Shown in pieces: positions 8,340 to 17,438 of a DNA stretch of 64,000 bases. A model generated the notes under the pieces. It saw only the letters and a list, made by a program, of their open reading frames with translations. It had not been told where the DNA came from and ran no database searches. Both the position numbers and the translations under genes were made by a program. Position 1 is the stretch's first letter; each line of letters opens with the position of its first letter. Location: positions 124,001-188,000 of the forward strand of contig NZ_CP079203.1 in assembly GCF_019297835.1 (NCBI RefSeq), written 5' to 3'. The DNA is from Sphingomonas sanguinis. GTDB lineage: Bacteria; Pseudomonadota; Alphaproteobacteria; Sphingomonadales; Sphingomonadaceae.

Positions 8340-8903
8340 GTGGCTTCCGATGAGGATCTTCTGGGCCAGGAATACTTTCATCTTCAAAAAGTCATAGAGG
8401 ACTATGATACCAAGACACTTACGGTAAAGGCATGGAGCGTGACCTTCAGCGCCGCGGCCATCGGCTTCGCCTACGATAAGCACGAGCGCGTCATTCTATT
8501 GGTCGCCTTGGTATCCTCGCTCGCATTTTGGGTGATGGAAGCACTTCTTAAGGCGAACCAGCAAGCGTATTACCATCGTATCGGCGAGATCGAGATTCAC
8601 TTTTCGGGAGGTGAGCGGCGAAAGCCTTTGCAGATCGGGGCGGCTTGGGAAGCCGCTTTCAGAGCAGCGGGTGGCTACGGTCGGATTTCATCGCTGATGC
8701 GGTGGCCCCACGTTTTCATGCCCCATTCGGCGATCGCATTGCTCGCTTTGGTGTTATTGCTCGTTATCCCGCCAGCGCCCCTCGAAGTTCCGCCGCGGCT
8801 AACAGCAGTTCCGGTTAGCATTGCCAAACCGGCGTCCCCTCCTCCGCCAATCGATCGCGTTGGTCGCGTTAGCGCTCTGCCTGAACGAGCACCGCCGCAC
8901 TAA
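8340..8903 (+). CDS. Small membrane protein of unknown function
   Basis: A 187-residue protein started by GTG at 8340, preceded by a purine-rich AGGGGGTGG. An N-terminal acidic helix (EYFHLQKVIEDYDTKTL) is followed by two close membrane spans (about residues 30-68) and a charged cytoplasmic loop. A third span follows (SAIALLALVLLLVIPPA, about residues 133-150), then a proline-rich tail. The layout (two spans plus one, small protein) recalls SLATT/DUF4231-type proteins, but no diagnostic motif allows a family call. No partner gene is adjacent. Confidence 0.7.
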   Translation: MASDEDLLGQEYFHLQKVIEDYDTKTLTVKAWSVTFSAAAIGFAYDKHERVILLVALVSSLAFWVMEALLKANQQAYYHRIGEIEIHFSGGERRKPLQIGAAWEAAFRAAGGYGRISSLMRWPHVFMPHSAIALLALVLLLVIPPAPLEVPPRLTAVPVSIAKPASPPPPIDRVGRVSALPERAPPH

Positions 8904-8980
8904 GACGCGTGCAACTTAGGGTCAGGAGGGGGGATCATTAATGGCAGACAATCATGCACCAAAAACAGTTCACGCGGAAA

Positions 8981-9039
8981 TGAACGAATGTCTGCAGTCG
9001 GGAAGCGGGGAAGGGCATGCGAATGACCAATTCTGGGTC
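8981..9039 (+). repeat. Dispersed 59-bp repeat, copy E
   Basis: TGAACGAATGTCTGCAGTC, then GGGAAGCGG, then TGACCAATTCTGGGTC. Located between the membrane-protein gene and the tail of the AraC gene. Confidence 0.75.
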
Positions 9040-9125
9040 GTCTTGCCTGTTGCGGCGACGAACGCCAGCGGAGCGCCTCATTCGGCGCAGTTGCCGCAAC
9101 GAAGGGTTGCCAGCTTTGACCAAAA

Positions 9126-10034
9126 TCAGAGGGCGATCTCCGCCGAAGGGGCAGCGTGCAGCCGTTCGATGTCCTGGCGCGGCGGTGCGCCGAACAGGCG
9201 GCGATATTCGCGGCTGAACTGCGACGGGCTTTCATAGCCGACCGCGAAGCCCGCCGTGCCCGCCGTAGCGCCGCCGACCAGCATCAGCCGGCGCGCTTCC
9301 TGCAGGCGCAACTGCTTTTGATATTCGAGCGGGGTCATGCGCGTGATCGCCTTGAAATGCGCATGGAGCGAGGAGGGGCTCATGCCCGCCTCGGCGGCGA
9401 CCTCGTCGATGCGGATCGGCGCGTCGAACCGCCGACGGATAGCGGCGATAGCGCGGCTGATCTGGTTGAGGTGACTACCTGCTGTCACGAGGTGGCGAAG
9501 CATCGGTCCGTGCGGCCCGGTGAGCAGGCGGTAGAGGATCTCGCGCTCGATCAGTGGCGCCAGGACGCGGATCGTGTCCGGTCGGTCGAGCAGTCCGACC
9601 AGCCGGCATGCGGCATCGATCAAATCGGGGTCGCTAGGATAGACGGCCAGTACCGGCAGGTCGGTATAGGGCACAGTTCCCCCCTCCGCGACCATCAGAT
9701 CGGACAGCATCGCGGGATCGAGGTCGATCTTGCAGCAGAGATAAGGGCGATCGGGGCTGGCATCGATCACGTGACCGACCAGAGGCAGGTCGATGGAGAC
9801 CAAGAGATGATGCGCGGCGTCGTAGACGACGCTGTGGTCGCCGATCGAGACGCGCTTCGATCCCTGGGCTATCAGGCAAAGCGATGCCTCATAGACGGCC
9901 GGGGTCGGGGTACTCGGTCGATCGGCGCGGATCAGTGACACGCTCGGCATGGCGGTAGTGCAAATGCCTGATCCGGCGACATGACGATCGATGACGGCAG
10001 CAAGTTCGGTGATCCGGTCCATGCCGACCGTCAT
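9126..10034 (-). CDS. AraC-family transcriptional regulator
   Basis: A 302-residue protein with an N-terminal AraC-type cupin-like region (AraC_N group, containing YEASLCLIAQGSKRVSIGD, about residues 43-61) and a C-terminal double helix-turn-helix. The second domain has IDEVAAEAGMSPSSLHAHFK and FAVGYESPSQFSREYRRLFG. A Met five codons in (10022) is an alternative start. It diverges from the SDR gene at 10172. AraC_N regulators next to oxidoreductases commonly activate that neighbour, so control of the SDR is likely but unproven. Confidence 0.9.
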   Translation of the reverse strand: MTVGMDRITELAAVIDRHVAGSGICTTAMPSVSLIRADRPSTPTPAVYEASLCLIAQGSKRVSIGDHSVVYDAAHHLLVSIDLPLVGHVIDASPDRPYLCCKIDLDPAMLSDLMVAEGGTVPYTDLPVLAVYPSDPDLIDAACRLVGLLDRPDTIRVLAPLIEREILYRLLTGPHGPMLRHLVTAGSHLNQISRAIAAIRRRFDAPIRIDEVAAEAGMSPSSLHAHFKAITRMTPLEYQKQLRLQEARRLMLVGGATAGTAGFAVGYESPSQFSREYRRLFGAPPRQDIERLHAAPSAEIAL

Positions 10035-10171
10035 CCGTCAGCCCGTCGACATGCGCAAGCGGGCAGAGCGGGTTCTGGAGGATCGTGCAAAGCGTTTGGA
10101 CGATCGCTCTACCGCTGGTCGACGCTGCGGCACCATCTTGCTGGCCGTCACTTCAAGGCAAGGAAAGCATC

Positions 10172-10897
10172 ATGACAGCCAGCATCGACAAGGTCGTCCT
10201 CATCACCGGGGCTTCGAGCGGGATCGGCGAGGCGACGGCGCGCGAACTGACGGCAACCGGCGCGTGCCTCTTCATCGGCGCGCGGCGCGGGGAACGGTTG
10301 CAGGCACTGGCCGAGGAACTGGGCGAGACCGTCGCGTGGCGCACGCTCGACGTGACGGACGGCGCCGACTTCGACGCCTTCGTGGAGGCTGCCGAAGCGC
10401 GGTTCGGGCGCGTCGACGTGCTGGTCAACAATGCCGGCGTGATGCCGCTGTCGCCGCTCGCCGCGCTGAAGCGGGACGAGTGGAAACGGATGGTCGACGT
10501 CAATATCCACGGCGTCCTCAACGGCATCGCCGCCGTGTTGCCCCGGTTCGTGGCGCAGAAGGGCGGCCATATCGTCAACGTCGCCTCGGTCGCCGCGCAC
10601 ATGGTGATGCCCACCGCCGCAGTCTATTGCGGCACCAAACATGCAGTGCGCGCCATCACCGAGGGGTTGCGGCAGGAGCATGACGAGATCCGGTCGACCC
10701 TCATCTCGCCGGGCGTGGTCGCCACGGAACTGGGCCACGACATCACCGATCCCGACATCGCAACGGCTCTGACGGGATGGCGAAAGAAAGCGCTGACCCC
10801 GGATGCGATCGCGCGGGCGGTCCGTTATGCACTGGAGCAGCCCGAGGGTGTCGACATCAACGAGGTGATCGTTCGCCCGACCGCAGCGGACATGTAA
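10172..10897 (+). CDS. SDR-family NAD(P)-dependent oxidoreductase
   Basis: A 241-residue classical SDR: TGASSGIGEA cofactor loop, NNAG, catalytic Ser in VNVASVAAH, and YCGTKHAV with the catalytic Tyr and Lys. The start is the ATG at 10172, nine bases after AGGAAAG; the frame is open further upstream but lacks homology there. It is divergent from an AraC regulator and convergent with another SDR, with a strong hairpin at 10905-10933 between them. The substrate is unknown; YdfG/serine-dehydrogenase-like enzymes have this size and motif set. Confidence 0.9.
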   Translation: MTASIDKVVLITGASSGIGEATARELTATGACLFIGARRGERLQALAEELGETVAWRTLDVTDGADFDAFVEAAEARFGRVDVLVNNAGVMPLSPLAALKRDEWKRMVDVNIHGVLNGIAAVLPRFVAQKGGHIVNVASVAAHMVMPTAAVYCGTKHAVRAITEGLRQEHDEIRSTLISPGVVATELGHDITDPDIATALTGWRKKALTPDAIARAVRYALEQPEGVDINEVIVRPTAADM

Positions 10898-10904
10898 CGG
10901 CGTC

Positions 10905-10933
10905 GGCGTGCCGGCTTTTGCGGCCGGCACGCC
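10905..10933. terminator. Bidirectional hairpin between convergent SDR genes
   Basis: GGCGTGCCGGC (10905-10915) and GCCGGCACGCC (10923-10933) form a perfect 11-bp stem with a T-rich 7-base loop. It sits in the 47-base gap between two convergent genes. Confidence 0.75.
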
Positions 10934-10944
10934 CGTGGTATTCC

Positions 10945-11679
10945 TCAGGCCGTCGCACCGCCATCGATGTTGAGCGTGGTGCCGGTGATGTAGCTCGCAT
11001 CGGGGCCAGCGAGGAACGCGACCGCGCCCGCGATCTCCTCGACCTTGCCATAGCGGCCGAGCGGGATCGCGTGCAGCACCTGTCCCGCAAATTCGCTGTC
11101 GGCCGGGTTCATGTCGGTGTCGATCGGCCCCGGCTGGACGGTGTTGACCAGGATGTTACGCGGCGCGAGGTCCTTGGCCCAGCCGCGCGCCAGTGCCGCC
11201 ACCGCCGCCTTGGTCGCGCTGTAGACTGTGGTCGCGGGGAAGGCCATCTCGCCCGAGATGCTACCGATCAGGATGATGCGGCCGCCGTCGCGGAGATGCG
11301 GCAGGGCGGCGCGGGTGCCGACGTGGAGGCCCTTCACGTTGACGGCGAACTGGCGGTCGTAGGTGTCGTCGGTATCCTCGGTGACGGTGGAGAATTCGGC
11401 TACGCCGGCGTTGTGAACCAGAATGTCGATCCCGCCCAAAGCGGCGGCGGCCTGTTCGACGCCCGCGCGCTGCGAGGCTGGATCGGCGGCATCGGCCTGG
11501 AAGGCGAAGGCCGTGCCGCCGGCGCTCTCGATCGCCGCCACGGTCGCGTCGGCCGCGGCCTTGTTGCCGGCATAGGTGATCGCGACGGTCGCGCCATCGG
11601 CTGCGAGACGCTTGGCGATGGCCGAGCCGATGCCACGCGATCCGCCGGTGATGAGCGCGGTCTTGCCCTGAACTGACAT
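10945..11679 (-). CDS. SDR-family oxidoreductase (3-oxoacyl-reductase-like)
   Basis: A 244-residue SDR with TGGSRGIGSAI, HNAG and the catalytic YSATKAAV. The C terminus is ITGTTLNIDGGATA. Two ATGs lie close together (11685 and 11679); GGAGA lies only one base before the first but seven before the second, so 11679 (MSVQGKTALITGG) is preferred. It diverges from an ArsR-type regulator at 11810, a frequent pairing in which the small regulator represses the dehydrogenase. Confidence 0.9.
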   Translation of the reverse strand: MSVQGKTALITGGSRGIGSAIAKRLAADGATVAITYAGNKAAADATVAAIESAGGTAFAFQADAADPASQRAGVEQAAAALGGIDILVHNAGVAEFSTVTEDTDDTYDRQFAVNVKGLHVGTRAALPHLRDGGRIILIGSISGEMAFPATTVYSATKAAVAALARGWAKDLAPRNILVNTVQPGPIDTDMNPADSEFAGQVLHAIPLGRYGKVEEIAGAVAFLAGPDASYITGTTLNIDGGATA

Positions 11680-11809
11680 GTGCATTCTCCAAAAATTGAG
11701 CCCGCGATCACGGCGTCGTGTGCTGTCGGCAGGCGGGAAATGGGGTGACGCTTCAACAGTTCAATAATCCCGAACTATTAAATTTAACGTAGCGCCCTAT
11801 ATCTGTCGC

Positions 11810-12121
11810 ATGCCCCGCTTCACCCATCCCCGGCTGGAGGACGTGCCGCTCGATCTGGCGCTCCACGCGCTGGCCGATCCCAATCGGCTGGGCATGGTGG
11901 CGCGGCTCGCCGCGACCGAACGGCTGAGTTGCACCGACGCCGCGCCGTGCGAGTCCATTCCGAAGAGCACGCTGTCCAACCATTTGAAGCTGTTGCGTGC
12001 GGCCGGACTGAGCGAGACTACGCAGATCGGGCGCGAGATGATCAACACGCTGCGCCGGGATGCATTCGACCGGCGCTTTCCCGGCCTGCTCGACGCGGTG
12101 CTCGCCAATCGGACGGCCTGA
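11810..12121 (+). CDS. ArsR-family winged-helix regulator
   Basis: A 103-residue protein with one winged helix-turn-helix (LALHALADPNRLGMVARLA; recognition helix IPKSTLSNHLKLLRAAGL). There is no cysteine-rich metal site of the classical ArsR type, so it probably senses an organic or redox signal. It diverges from the SDR at 11679, and the AT-rich gap contains GTTCAATAATCCCGAACTAT, a possible operator. The stop codon abuts the stop of the convergent aldo/keto reductase. Confidence 0.85.
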   Translation: MPRFTHPRLEDVPLDLALHALADPNRLGMVARLAATERLSCTDAAPCESIPKSTLSNHLKLLRAAGLSETTQIGREMINTLRRDAFDRRFPGLLDAVLANRTA

Positions 12122-12985
12122 TTACCTGCCGATCGCTTCGAGTTCGGCCACCGCATCGTTGGGCAGCGTCAGCGAGGCTGCGGCAAGGTTTTCGTGGAGG
12201 TGCGCGACCGACGAGGTGCCGGGGATCAACAGGGTGTTGGGCGAGCGCTGGAGCAGCCAGGCCAGCGCCACCTGCATCGGTGTCGCCTCCAGCCGTGCCG
12301 CCACGTCGGACAGCGCCGCGGACTGGAGCGGGCTGAACCCGCCGAGCGGGAAGAAGGGGACATAGGCGATGCCCTCCGCCGCCAGCGTGTCGATGAAGGT
12401 GTCGTCGTCGCGGTGCGCGAGGTTGTACTGGTTCTGGACGCAGACGATCTCGGCGATGCCGCGCGCTTCGCCCAACTGCGTCGGCGTCACGTTGCTGAGA
12501 CCGATATGGCGCACCAGCCCTTGGCGCTGCAGGTCCGCCACCGCCTTGAGCGGCGCCGCGAGCGATCCCTCGGCCGGGCCGTGGACGTCGAACATCAGGC
12601 GCAGGTTGACGACGTCGAGCGTCTCCAGCCCAAGGTTCGTCAGATTGTCCTCGACGGCGCGGGTCAGTTCGTCCGGTTCGAACGCGGGCAGCCATGAGGC
12701 GTCGTCGCCGCGCCGCGCACCGATCTTGGTCACGATCAGCAGGTCGTTGGGGTAGGGGGATAGCGCCTCACGGATCACCCGGTTGGTGACGTGCGGGCCG
12801 TAAAAGTCGCTGGTGTCGATGTGGTTCACGCCTGCCTCGACGGCGGCACGGAGAACGGCAAGCGCCGCATCATGGTCCCGCGGCGGCCCGAACACGCCAG
12901 AGCCAGCAAGTTGCATCGCGCCGTAGCCGAGCCGCTTCACGGCGCGTCCGGCGAAGGAATAGGTGCCCGCTTGATCGATCATCAT
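12122..12985 (-). CDS. Aldo/keto reductase
   Basis: A 287-residue NADPH-dependent reductase. It has the AKR barrel signatures: NHIDTSDFYGPHVTN with the catalytic Asp and Tyr, LLIVTKIGARRG with the catalytic Lys, and the C-terminal cofactor segment LLIPGTSSVAHLHEN. The start at 12985 (MMIDQAGTY) is supported by AGGAGA eight bases upstream; a longer frame to 13078 overlaps the promoter of the divergent LysR gene and is not used. Together with the LysR gene it forms a typical regulator/reductase divergent pair. Confidence 0.9.
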   Translation of the reverse strand: MMIDQAGTYSFAGRAVKRLGYGAMQLAGSGVFGPPRDHDAALAVLRAAVEAGVNHIDTSDFYGPHVTNRVIREALSPYPNDLLIVTKIGARRGDDASWLPAFEPDELTRAVEDNLTNLGLETLDVVNLRLMFDVHGPAEGSLAAPLKAVADLQRQGLVRHIGLSNVTPTQLGEARGIAEIVCVQNQYNLAHRDDDTFIDTLAAEGIAYVPFFPLGGFSPLQSAALSDVAARLEATPMQVALAWLLQRSPNTLLIPGTSSVAHLHENLAAASLTLPNDAVAELEAIGR

Positions 12986-13077
12986 TGTCTTATCTCCTGT
13001 GCTGGGAGCGAGATACGGCTTGCGGATCATCGCGATAAGCCGGAGTGATCCGCACGGGCTGTACGGAATTCCGAACA

Positions 13078-13974
13078 ATGAAAGCGCACCTTGCCGATCT
13101 AAACGCGTTCTTGGCGGTCGCGAAGGCGCGGGGGTTTCGCGATGCTGCGCGTACCGTCGGATCGAGCGCGTCTACGCTCAGTGAAGCGGTGCGGCGGCTG
13201 GAAACGCAATTGGGCGTTCGGCTGCTCCATCGCACCACCCGCAGCGTGGTGCCGACCGAGGCGGGGACGCGATTGATCGAGCGGCTGGCACCAGCGCTGG
13301 GCGCGGTGGAGGCGGCGCTCGACGTCGTGAACCTGTTCCGCGACGGCCCAGCGGGCACGCTCAAGCTCAACGTACCGGTCAGCGCGGCACGGCTGGTGCT
13401 GCCGGCGATCCTGCCCGGCTTCCTCGCCGCCTATCCCGACATTCAGGTCGAGATCGTCGCCGAGGATATCCTCGTCGATATGGTGGCGTCGGGCTGCGAC
13501 GCGGGCATCCGCTACGACGAACGGCTGGAGCAGGACATGGTCGCGGTGCCGATCGGTCCGCGGGTGCAGCGTTTCGCGACCGCCGCGGCGCCGGCCTATC
13601 TCGAGGCGCGTGGCCGGCCGGCGCACCCGCGCGATCTGCTCGACCATGCCTGCCTGCGCGGCCGCTTCACCAGCGGTGTGCTGACCAGCCCCTGGGAGTT
13701 CGAGCGCGACGGCGAGATCGTGCGGATCGAGCCGCAGGGCCCGCTGATCGCCAGCGTCGCCGGCGCGGTGGATCTGCTGGTCGACGTGGCGGTGGCGGGC
13801 AGCGGGATTATCCACCTGTTCGAGGATTGGCTCGCACCGGCGCTGGCGAGCGGCGCGCTCGAATCGGTGCTGCCCGACTGGTGGCAATCCTTCTCCGGCC
13901 CGTTCCTCTATTATTCGGGCCGCCGCCTCGTGCCGCCGCCGCTGCGCGCGTTCGTCGATTACATTCGCGGCTAA
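13078..13974 (+). CDS. LysR-family transcriptional regulator
   Basis: A 298-residue protein: N-terminal LysR helix-turn-helix (LNAFLAVAKARGFRDAAR, then STLSEAVRRLETQLGVRLL) and a substrate-binding domain with GTLKLNVPVSAARLVLPAIL. The first part of the open frame (from 13045) is unlikely to be translated; MKAHLADLNAF at 13078 fits the family start. It diverges from one aldo/keto reductase and its 3' end overlaps a second, convergent one by 4 bases. It probably controls the divergent reductase. Confidence 0.92.
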   Translation: MKAHLADLNAFLAVAKARGFRDAARTVGSSASTLSEAVRRLETQLGVRLLHRTTRSVVPTEAGTRLIERLAPALGAVEAALDVVNLFRDGPAGTLKLNVPVSAARLVLPAILPGFLAAYPDIQVEIVAEDILVDMVASGCDAGIRYDERLEQDMVAVPIGPRVQRFATAAAPAYLEARGRPAHPRDLLDHACLRGRFTSGVLTSPWEFERDGEIVRIEPQGPLIASVAGAVDLLVDVAVAGSGIIHLFEDWLAPALASGALESVLPDWWQSFSGPFLYYSGRRLVPPPLRAFVDYIRG

Positions 13975-14801
13975 AGCATCGCGAGCGGTTCTGGACCGCG
14001 CGGGGGCGGAAAGAGCGTGTCGAAGCGGCGCAACTCGGCTTCGGACAGCGTGATGTCCAATGCGGCGCGATTGTCCCGCACATGGGCGATCGATCCGGCC
14101 TTGGGGATGGGCAAGACACCATCCCGTGCCAGCAGCCAAGCCAAGGCGAGCTGCGCGGGAGTGATGTCGCGCTCCTTGGCCATGCCGGCAAGGTCGGGAT
14201 GCGCCACCAAGCGACCCTGCTCGACCGGGCTATAGGCCATGACCGGCATGCGATGCTGCGCCAGCCACGGGATCAGGTCATATTCGGGACCACGCCGGGT
14301 CAGGTTGTAGAGGATTTGGTCGGTCTGGCACCCTTCGCCGCCGCTCGCGACAAGTTCCTCCATGTCTTCGGTGTCGAGGTTGCTGACGCCCCAGCGCAGG
14401 ATCTTGCCGGACGCGACCAGTCGCTTCATTGCCTCGACCGTTTCGGTCAGCGGCACGCGCCCACGCCAATGCAGCAAGTACAGGTCGAGCCGGTCGGTCC
14501 CGAGCCGGTCCAGGCTCGCTTCGCAGGCGTCCTGGAGTCGGTCGCGTGAAGCATTCTGCGGGTAGGCCTTGCTAACAAGGAACACGTCGTCGCGCACGCC
14601 TGCGATTGCTTCGCCGACGAGGCGCTCGGACTCGCCATCGGCATACATCTCCGCGGTATCGATCAGGTTCAGGCCGAGCGATAGCCCCTCGCGAAGGGCG
14701 GCGATCTCGTCCGATCGGTGGGCAGGGTCTTCGGCCATCATCCAGGTGCCCTGGCCAAGCGCGGGGACGGTCGTACCGTCGGTAAAGCGGATCGTCTTCA
14801 T
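13971..14801 (-). CDS. Aldo/keto reductase
   Basis: A 276-residue AKR of the YeaE-like type: LNLIDTAEMYADGESE (catalytic Asp and Tyr), VFLVSKAYPQNASRD (Lys), LDLYLLHWRG (His), and the cofactor segment VLPIPKAGSIAHVRDN. The start at 14801 gives the usual MKTIRFTDGTTVPALGQGT; the longer frame is not supported. The DUF427 gene lies 81 bases upstream on the same strand and could be cotranscribed. Confidence 0.9.
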   Translation of the reverse strand: MKTIRFTDGTTVPALGQGTWMMAEDPAHRSDEIAALREGLSLGLNLIDTAEMYADGESERLVGEAIAGVRDDVFLVSKAYPQNASRDRLQDACEASLDRLGTDRLDLYLLHWRGRVPLTETVEAMKRLVASGKILRWGVSNLDTEDMEELVASGGEGCQTDQILYNLTRRGPEYDLIPWLAQHRMPVMAYSPVEQGRLVAHPDLAGMAKERDITPAQLALAWLLARDGVLPIPKAGSIAHVRDNRAALDITLSEAELRRFDTLFPPPRGPEPLAML

Positions 14802-14882
14802 GCGGTGATCAACGTTCGATACAGCGCATCGGCCCAAGTTCCGGTTCGTGACGCTGCGTGCAGCCGTTGCGGCGCAGCCAGT

Positions 14883-15167
14883 TCAGCCGACTGCGACTCC
14901 CTTCCAAAAGGCGATGCGTCCGCGGATGTTCTCCGCCTCGGGCTTGGGATCGGGGTAGTACCAGGCGGCGTCGGGATTGTCGGCGCCCGCAACGTGCAGG
15001 CTGTAATAATGCGCCGTTCCCTTCCACGGGCAAACCGTCGTCGTGCTGCTCGGTCGCAAGAGCGAGGTGTCTACGCTCTGCTCGGGGAAATAGTGGTTGC
15101 CCTCGACGATGACCGTATCATCGCTATCGGCGATCCGTACGCCGTTCCATTTTGCTTCCACCATCAT
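14883..15167 (-). CDS. DUF427 domain-containing protein
   Basis: A 94-residue single-domain protein: MMVEAKWNGVRIADSDDTV, then VEGNHYFPEQSV, CPWKGTAHYYSLHV and NAAWYYPDPKPEAENI-like segments (here DAAWYYPDPKPEAENI). The CPWKGTA.YY and WYYPDPK motifs are diagnostic of DUF427, a small beta-fold of unknown biochemical function common in bacteria and fungi. AGGAGACGC just upstream supports the start at 15167. It precedes an aldo/keto reductase on the same strand. Confidence 0.88.
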   Translation of the reverse strand: MMVEAKWNGVRIADSDDTVIVEGNHYFPEQSVDTSLLRPSSTTTVCPWKGTAHYYSLHVAGADNPDAAWYYPDPKPEAENIRGRIAFWKGVAVG

Positions 15168-15280
15168 GCGTCTCCTGACGCCGATGGACGTCGGTATTCG
15201 GTCCATGTCCGTCAAGATCATGCCCTGGGGACATTCACGGGGGCGGTGCCAAAGCCGACCGATCCTGTTAACGGACCGCT

Positions 15281-15478
15281 ATGCTGAAAACCCGCATGAA
15301 GCGCATCGCCGCCAGGACGGAACACGAGCTTCAGCGCATCGCTGCCATCGAGGCGGCGGTGGCCGCGTTGGGCGATGAGGACCTGCTCGACTTCGCCGAC
15401 ATTTTCGCCGCGGGCGATCAGACGCCGCTGCGTGTCATGGCGGAGGATCAGATGCGTCGGCGCGGCGTCAGCTTGTGA
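15281..15478 (+). CDS. Small protein of unknown function coupled to a SEC-C protein
   Basis: A 65-residue, mostly helical and charged protein (MLKTRMKRIAARTEHELQ at the N terminus, DEDLLDFADIFAAG in the middle). No family is recognised. The stop codon overlaps the GTG start of the next gene (GTGA at 15475-15478), the usual sign of translational coupling, and this is the main support for it being real. Confidence 0.6.
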   Translation: MLKTRMKRIAARTEHELQRIAAIEAAVAALGDEDLLDFADIFAAGDQTPLRVMAEDQMRRRGVSL

Positions 15479-16134
15479 GGAAAATGCCATCCCGCTTCCG
15501 GCGTCTCGATGGGGCGCTGGCGGACCTGCCGGTCGAAGAGCCGATGCTGCTCACCGAGCTCGACGGTTTCCTGACTGGGCTTATCGTCTGTCCCGAGCCG
15601 ATCCCCGCGGATAAGTGGATGACGGTCATATGGGGCGTCGAGGTGGATGGCGTTCCGCCCTTCGACGATCCCCTCGACGTGCAATGGTTCGTCAAAGCGG
15701 TCGCGGCGCGCCGCGACGAGATCGCGCGTGACCTGTCCCGCGGGAAGTTGCAGCCGATCCTCGATGTCGACGAGCGGGATGGCGAGGTCCTGTGGGAATA
15801 TTGGGTCGACGGTTTCTCCGACGCGATCGCGTTGCGACCGGACGCGTGGGACGCGGCGGCCGCCGACGCCGAATGGGCCGATCCATGGCACCGCCTGCTG
15901 GCACTGATCGCAATCGCACGCAACGAGAGCGATCTCGACAGAGTCGAGGTCAACGCGTTTCAAGATCGTGCGGTCGCCGAGCTGACGGACACCGTCCAGC
16001 GCCTCTACGCGGCCCGTGCGGGTGTCGGCGAGGCAATGCCGATCACCGTGGAGGTGCTTGTGACGGCAAAGACCGGGCGCAACGATCCATGCCGCTGCGC
16101 ATCGGGAAAGAAGCATAAGCATTGTTGCGCTTGA
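15475..16134 (+). CDS. UPF0149 (YecA-like) protein with SEC-C zinc motif
   Basis: A 219-residue protein. Residues about 10-150 match the UPF0149/YgfB-YecA helical domain (PMLLTELDGFLTGLIVCPEP and the DPWHRLLALI segment). The C terminus GRNDPCRCASGKKHKHCCA is a complete SEC-C zinc-binding motif (CxC...CC) like that of SecA. The start is either GTG 15475, coupled to the preceding small gene, or ATG 15484. The biochemical role of such proteins is unknown; SEC-C tails often mediate binding to nucleic acid or ribosomes. Confidence 0.88.
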   Translation: MRKMPSRFRRLDGALADLPVEEPMLLTELDGFLTGLIVCPEPIPADKWMTVIWGVEVDGVPPFDDPLDVQWFVKAVAARRDEIARDLSRGKLQPILDVDERDGEVLWEYWVDGFSDAIALRPDAWDAAAADAEWADPWHRLLALIAIARNESDLDRVEVNAFQDRAVAELTDTVQRLYAARAGVGEAMPITVEVLVTAKTGRNDPCRCASGKKHKHCCA

Positions 16135-16252
16135 TCTGATCCGCCGACCCGGCGGGCGGACTCTTCTGATCCACGCCGCGCCAGATCGACCAAGCGCTGC
16201 CCGCCATGACAAGGACGGGCAACACGGTCAGACCGCTATGCGGTACGCCCGG

Positions 16253-16651
16253 TTATTTGGGGAAATGAATCCCGCAAAGCTTGTTGCCATCGGGGTCGCG
16301 AAAATAGGCGAGCTCGATCGTACCCATGGACGCGGTCTGACGCGGGCCGGGCGGAGCTTCGATAGAGGTGCCGCCATTGGCAATCGCCGTATCGTGAAGC
16401 TGCTTCACCTGCTCGGGCGAGTCGCATGAAAAGGCGACTGTGCTGCCATTCGCGACGGTCGCCGGTTCGTCGTTAATCGGCTGACTGACGATGAAGTTGG
16501 TCCCGTTGCCGTTATTGTAGATGAGCCGGGTATGGCCGCTGTCGGCGATATTCCGCGCCGGTTCGCCGACGCCGAGCGTGCCCAGTACCTCGTCGTAGAA
16601 ACGCTTCGATCGTTCAATATCGTTCGATCCGACCATCGTGTGAAACAGCAC
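16253..16651 (-). CDS. VOC-family (glyoxalase/bleomycin-resistance fold) protein
   Basis: A 132-residue protein with the vicinal-oxygen-chelate pattern: MLFHTMVGSNDIERSKRFYD at the N terminus and YFRDPDGNKLCGIHF at the C terminus, where a Glu metal ligand is usual. It is a single-module enzyme or binding protein; the substrate is unknown. It lies upstream of nothing on its own strand and about 60 bases downstream of a GST gene, so it might be transcribed with the GST. Confidence 0.85.
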   Translation of the reverse strand: MLFHTMVGSNDIERSKRFYDEVLGTLGVGEPARNIADSGHTRLIYNNGNGTNFIVSQPINDEPATVANGSTVAFSCDSPEQVKQLHDTAIANGGTSIEAPPGPRQTASMGTIELAYFRDPDGNKLCGIHFPK

Positions 16652-16713
16652 GTCATTCTCTCCTGCTCAGAGTGTTTTCCACGGACATAAACCGCGTCCG
16701 GGTCGCGCGGTTG

Positions 16714-17430
16714 CTACGGGCGGTTATCCAGTTCGGGCACGCCGCTGCTGCGATCGGCATAGGCGGCGAGGAAGGTCGGGCGGCGCTGCCACCGCTGCCA
16801 GAACGCCTCGATATGTTCGTAGCGTTCGTCGAGCGGCATCGCGTTCACCTCGAACTTGGAAAAGGCGATCGCGGTCGCCAGCGTGATGTCCGCAAAGGTC
16901 GGCTCCGCACCGCCGAGCAGCCAGTCGCGGCCATCGGCCAGATGCCGGTCGACCAGCGCGGTATGCGCCAGCGCTTCCTTGCGGCAATGCTCGCCCCATG
17001 TCGGGTTCGAGGTCAGTTCAAGCTTGGGGCCAAGTCCCTGGTGCAGGACATGGAACGCGGTCGTGATGCGGTAGAGGATGTGCACCCAGATGCGGTTGTC
17101 CCACATGGCGTCGAGCCCTTGCTCCTCGGCCGTCTCGCCCATGATCTGGCGGCCCGGAAATGACTGGTCTAGATAGCGTACGACCGCGGCGGTTTCCGAG
17201 ATGAAACTGCCGTCCGACAGTTCGAGCGTCGGGGTTTCACCCCATGGGTTCATCTTCAGATGCTTCCACTGCCGCTGCTCGCCGACCGGCGCCATATTGT
17301 AGACCTGCTCGTCGAGGCGGTCGGCAATGCCTTTCTCCTGCACGAAGATGCGCAGGCGCTGTGGATTGGGGAAGGCGGAGGGAGACGTGAACAGGCGGAG
17401 CTTCGTGGGCGGCGGGGATTGCGACATCAT
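16714..17430 (-). CDS. Glutathione S-transferase
   Basis: A 238-residue GST. The N-terminal thioredoxin-like domain (KLRLFTSPSAFPNPQRLRIF) contains the cis-proline region NPWGETPTLELSDG and the glutathione-contacting ISETAAVVRYLD. The C-terminal helical domain has PTFADITLATAIAFSKF. The start at 17430 (MMSQSPPPTK) follows AGGTGAAG; the frame is open to 17490 but that would cross the operator region. It diverges from a TetR gene, and two similar operator-like elements lie in the 103-base gap. Confidence 0.9.
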   Translation of the reverse strand: MMSQSPPPTKLRLFTSPSAFPNPQRLRIFVQEKGIADRLDEQVYNMAPVGEQRQWKHLKMNPWGETPTLELSDGSFISETAAVVRYLDQSFPGRQIMGETAEEQGLDAMWDNRIWVHILYRITTAFHVLHQGLGPKLELTSNPTWGEHCRKEALAHTALVDRHLADGRDWLLGGAEPTFADITLATAIAFSKFEVNAMPLDERYEHIEAFWQRWQRRPTFLAAYADRSSGVPELDNRP

Positions 17431-17438
17431 AACTTCAC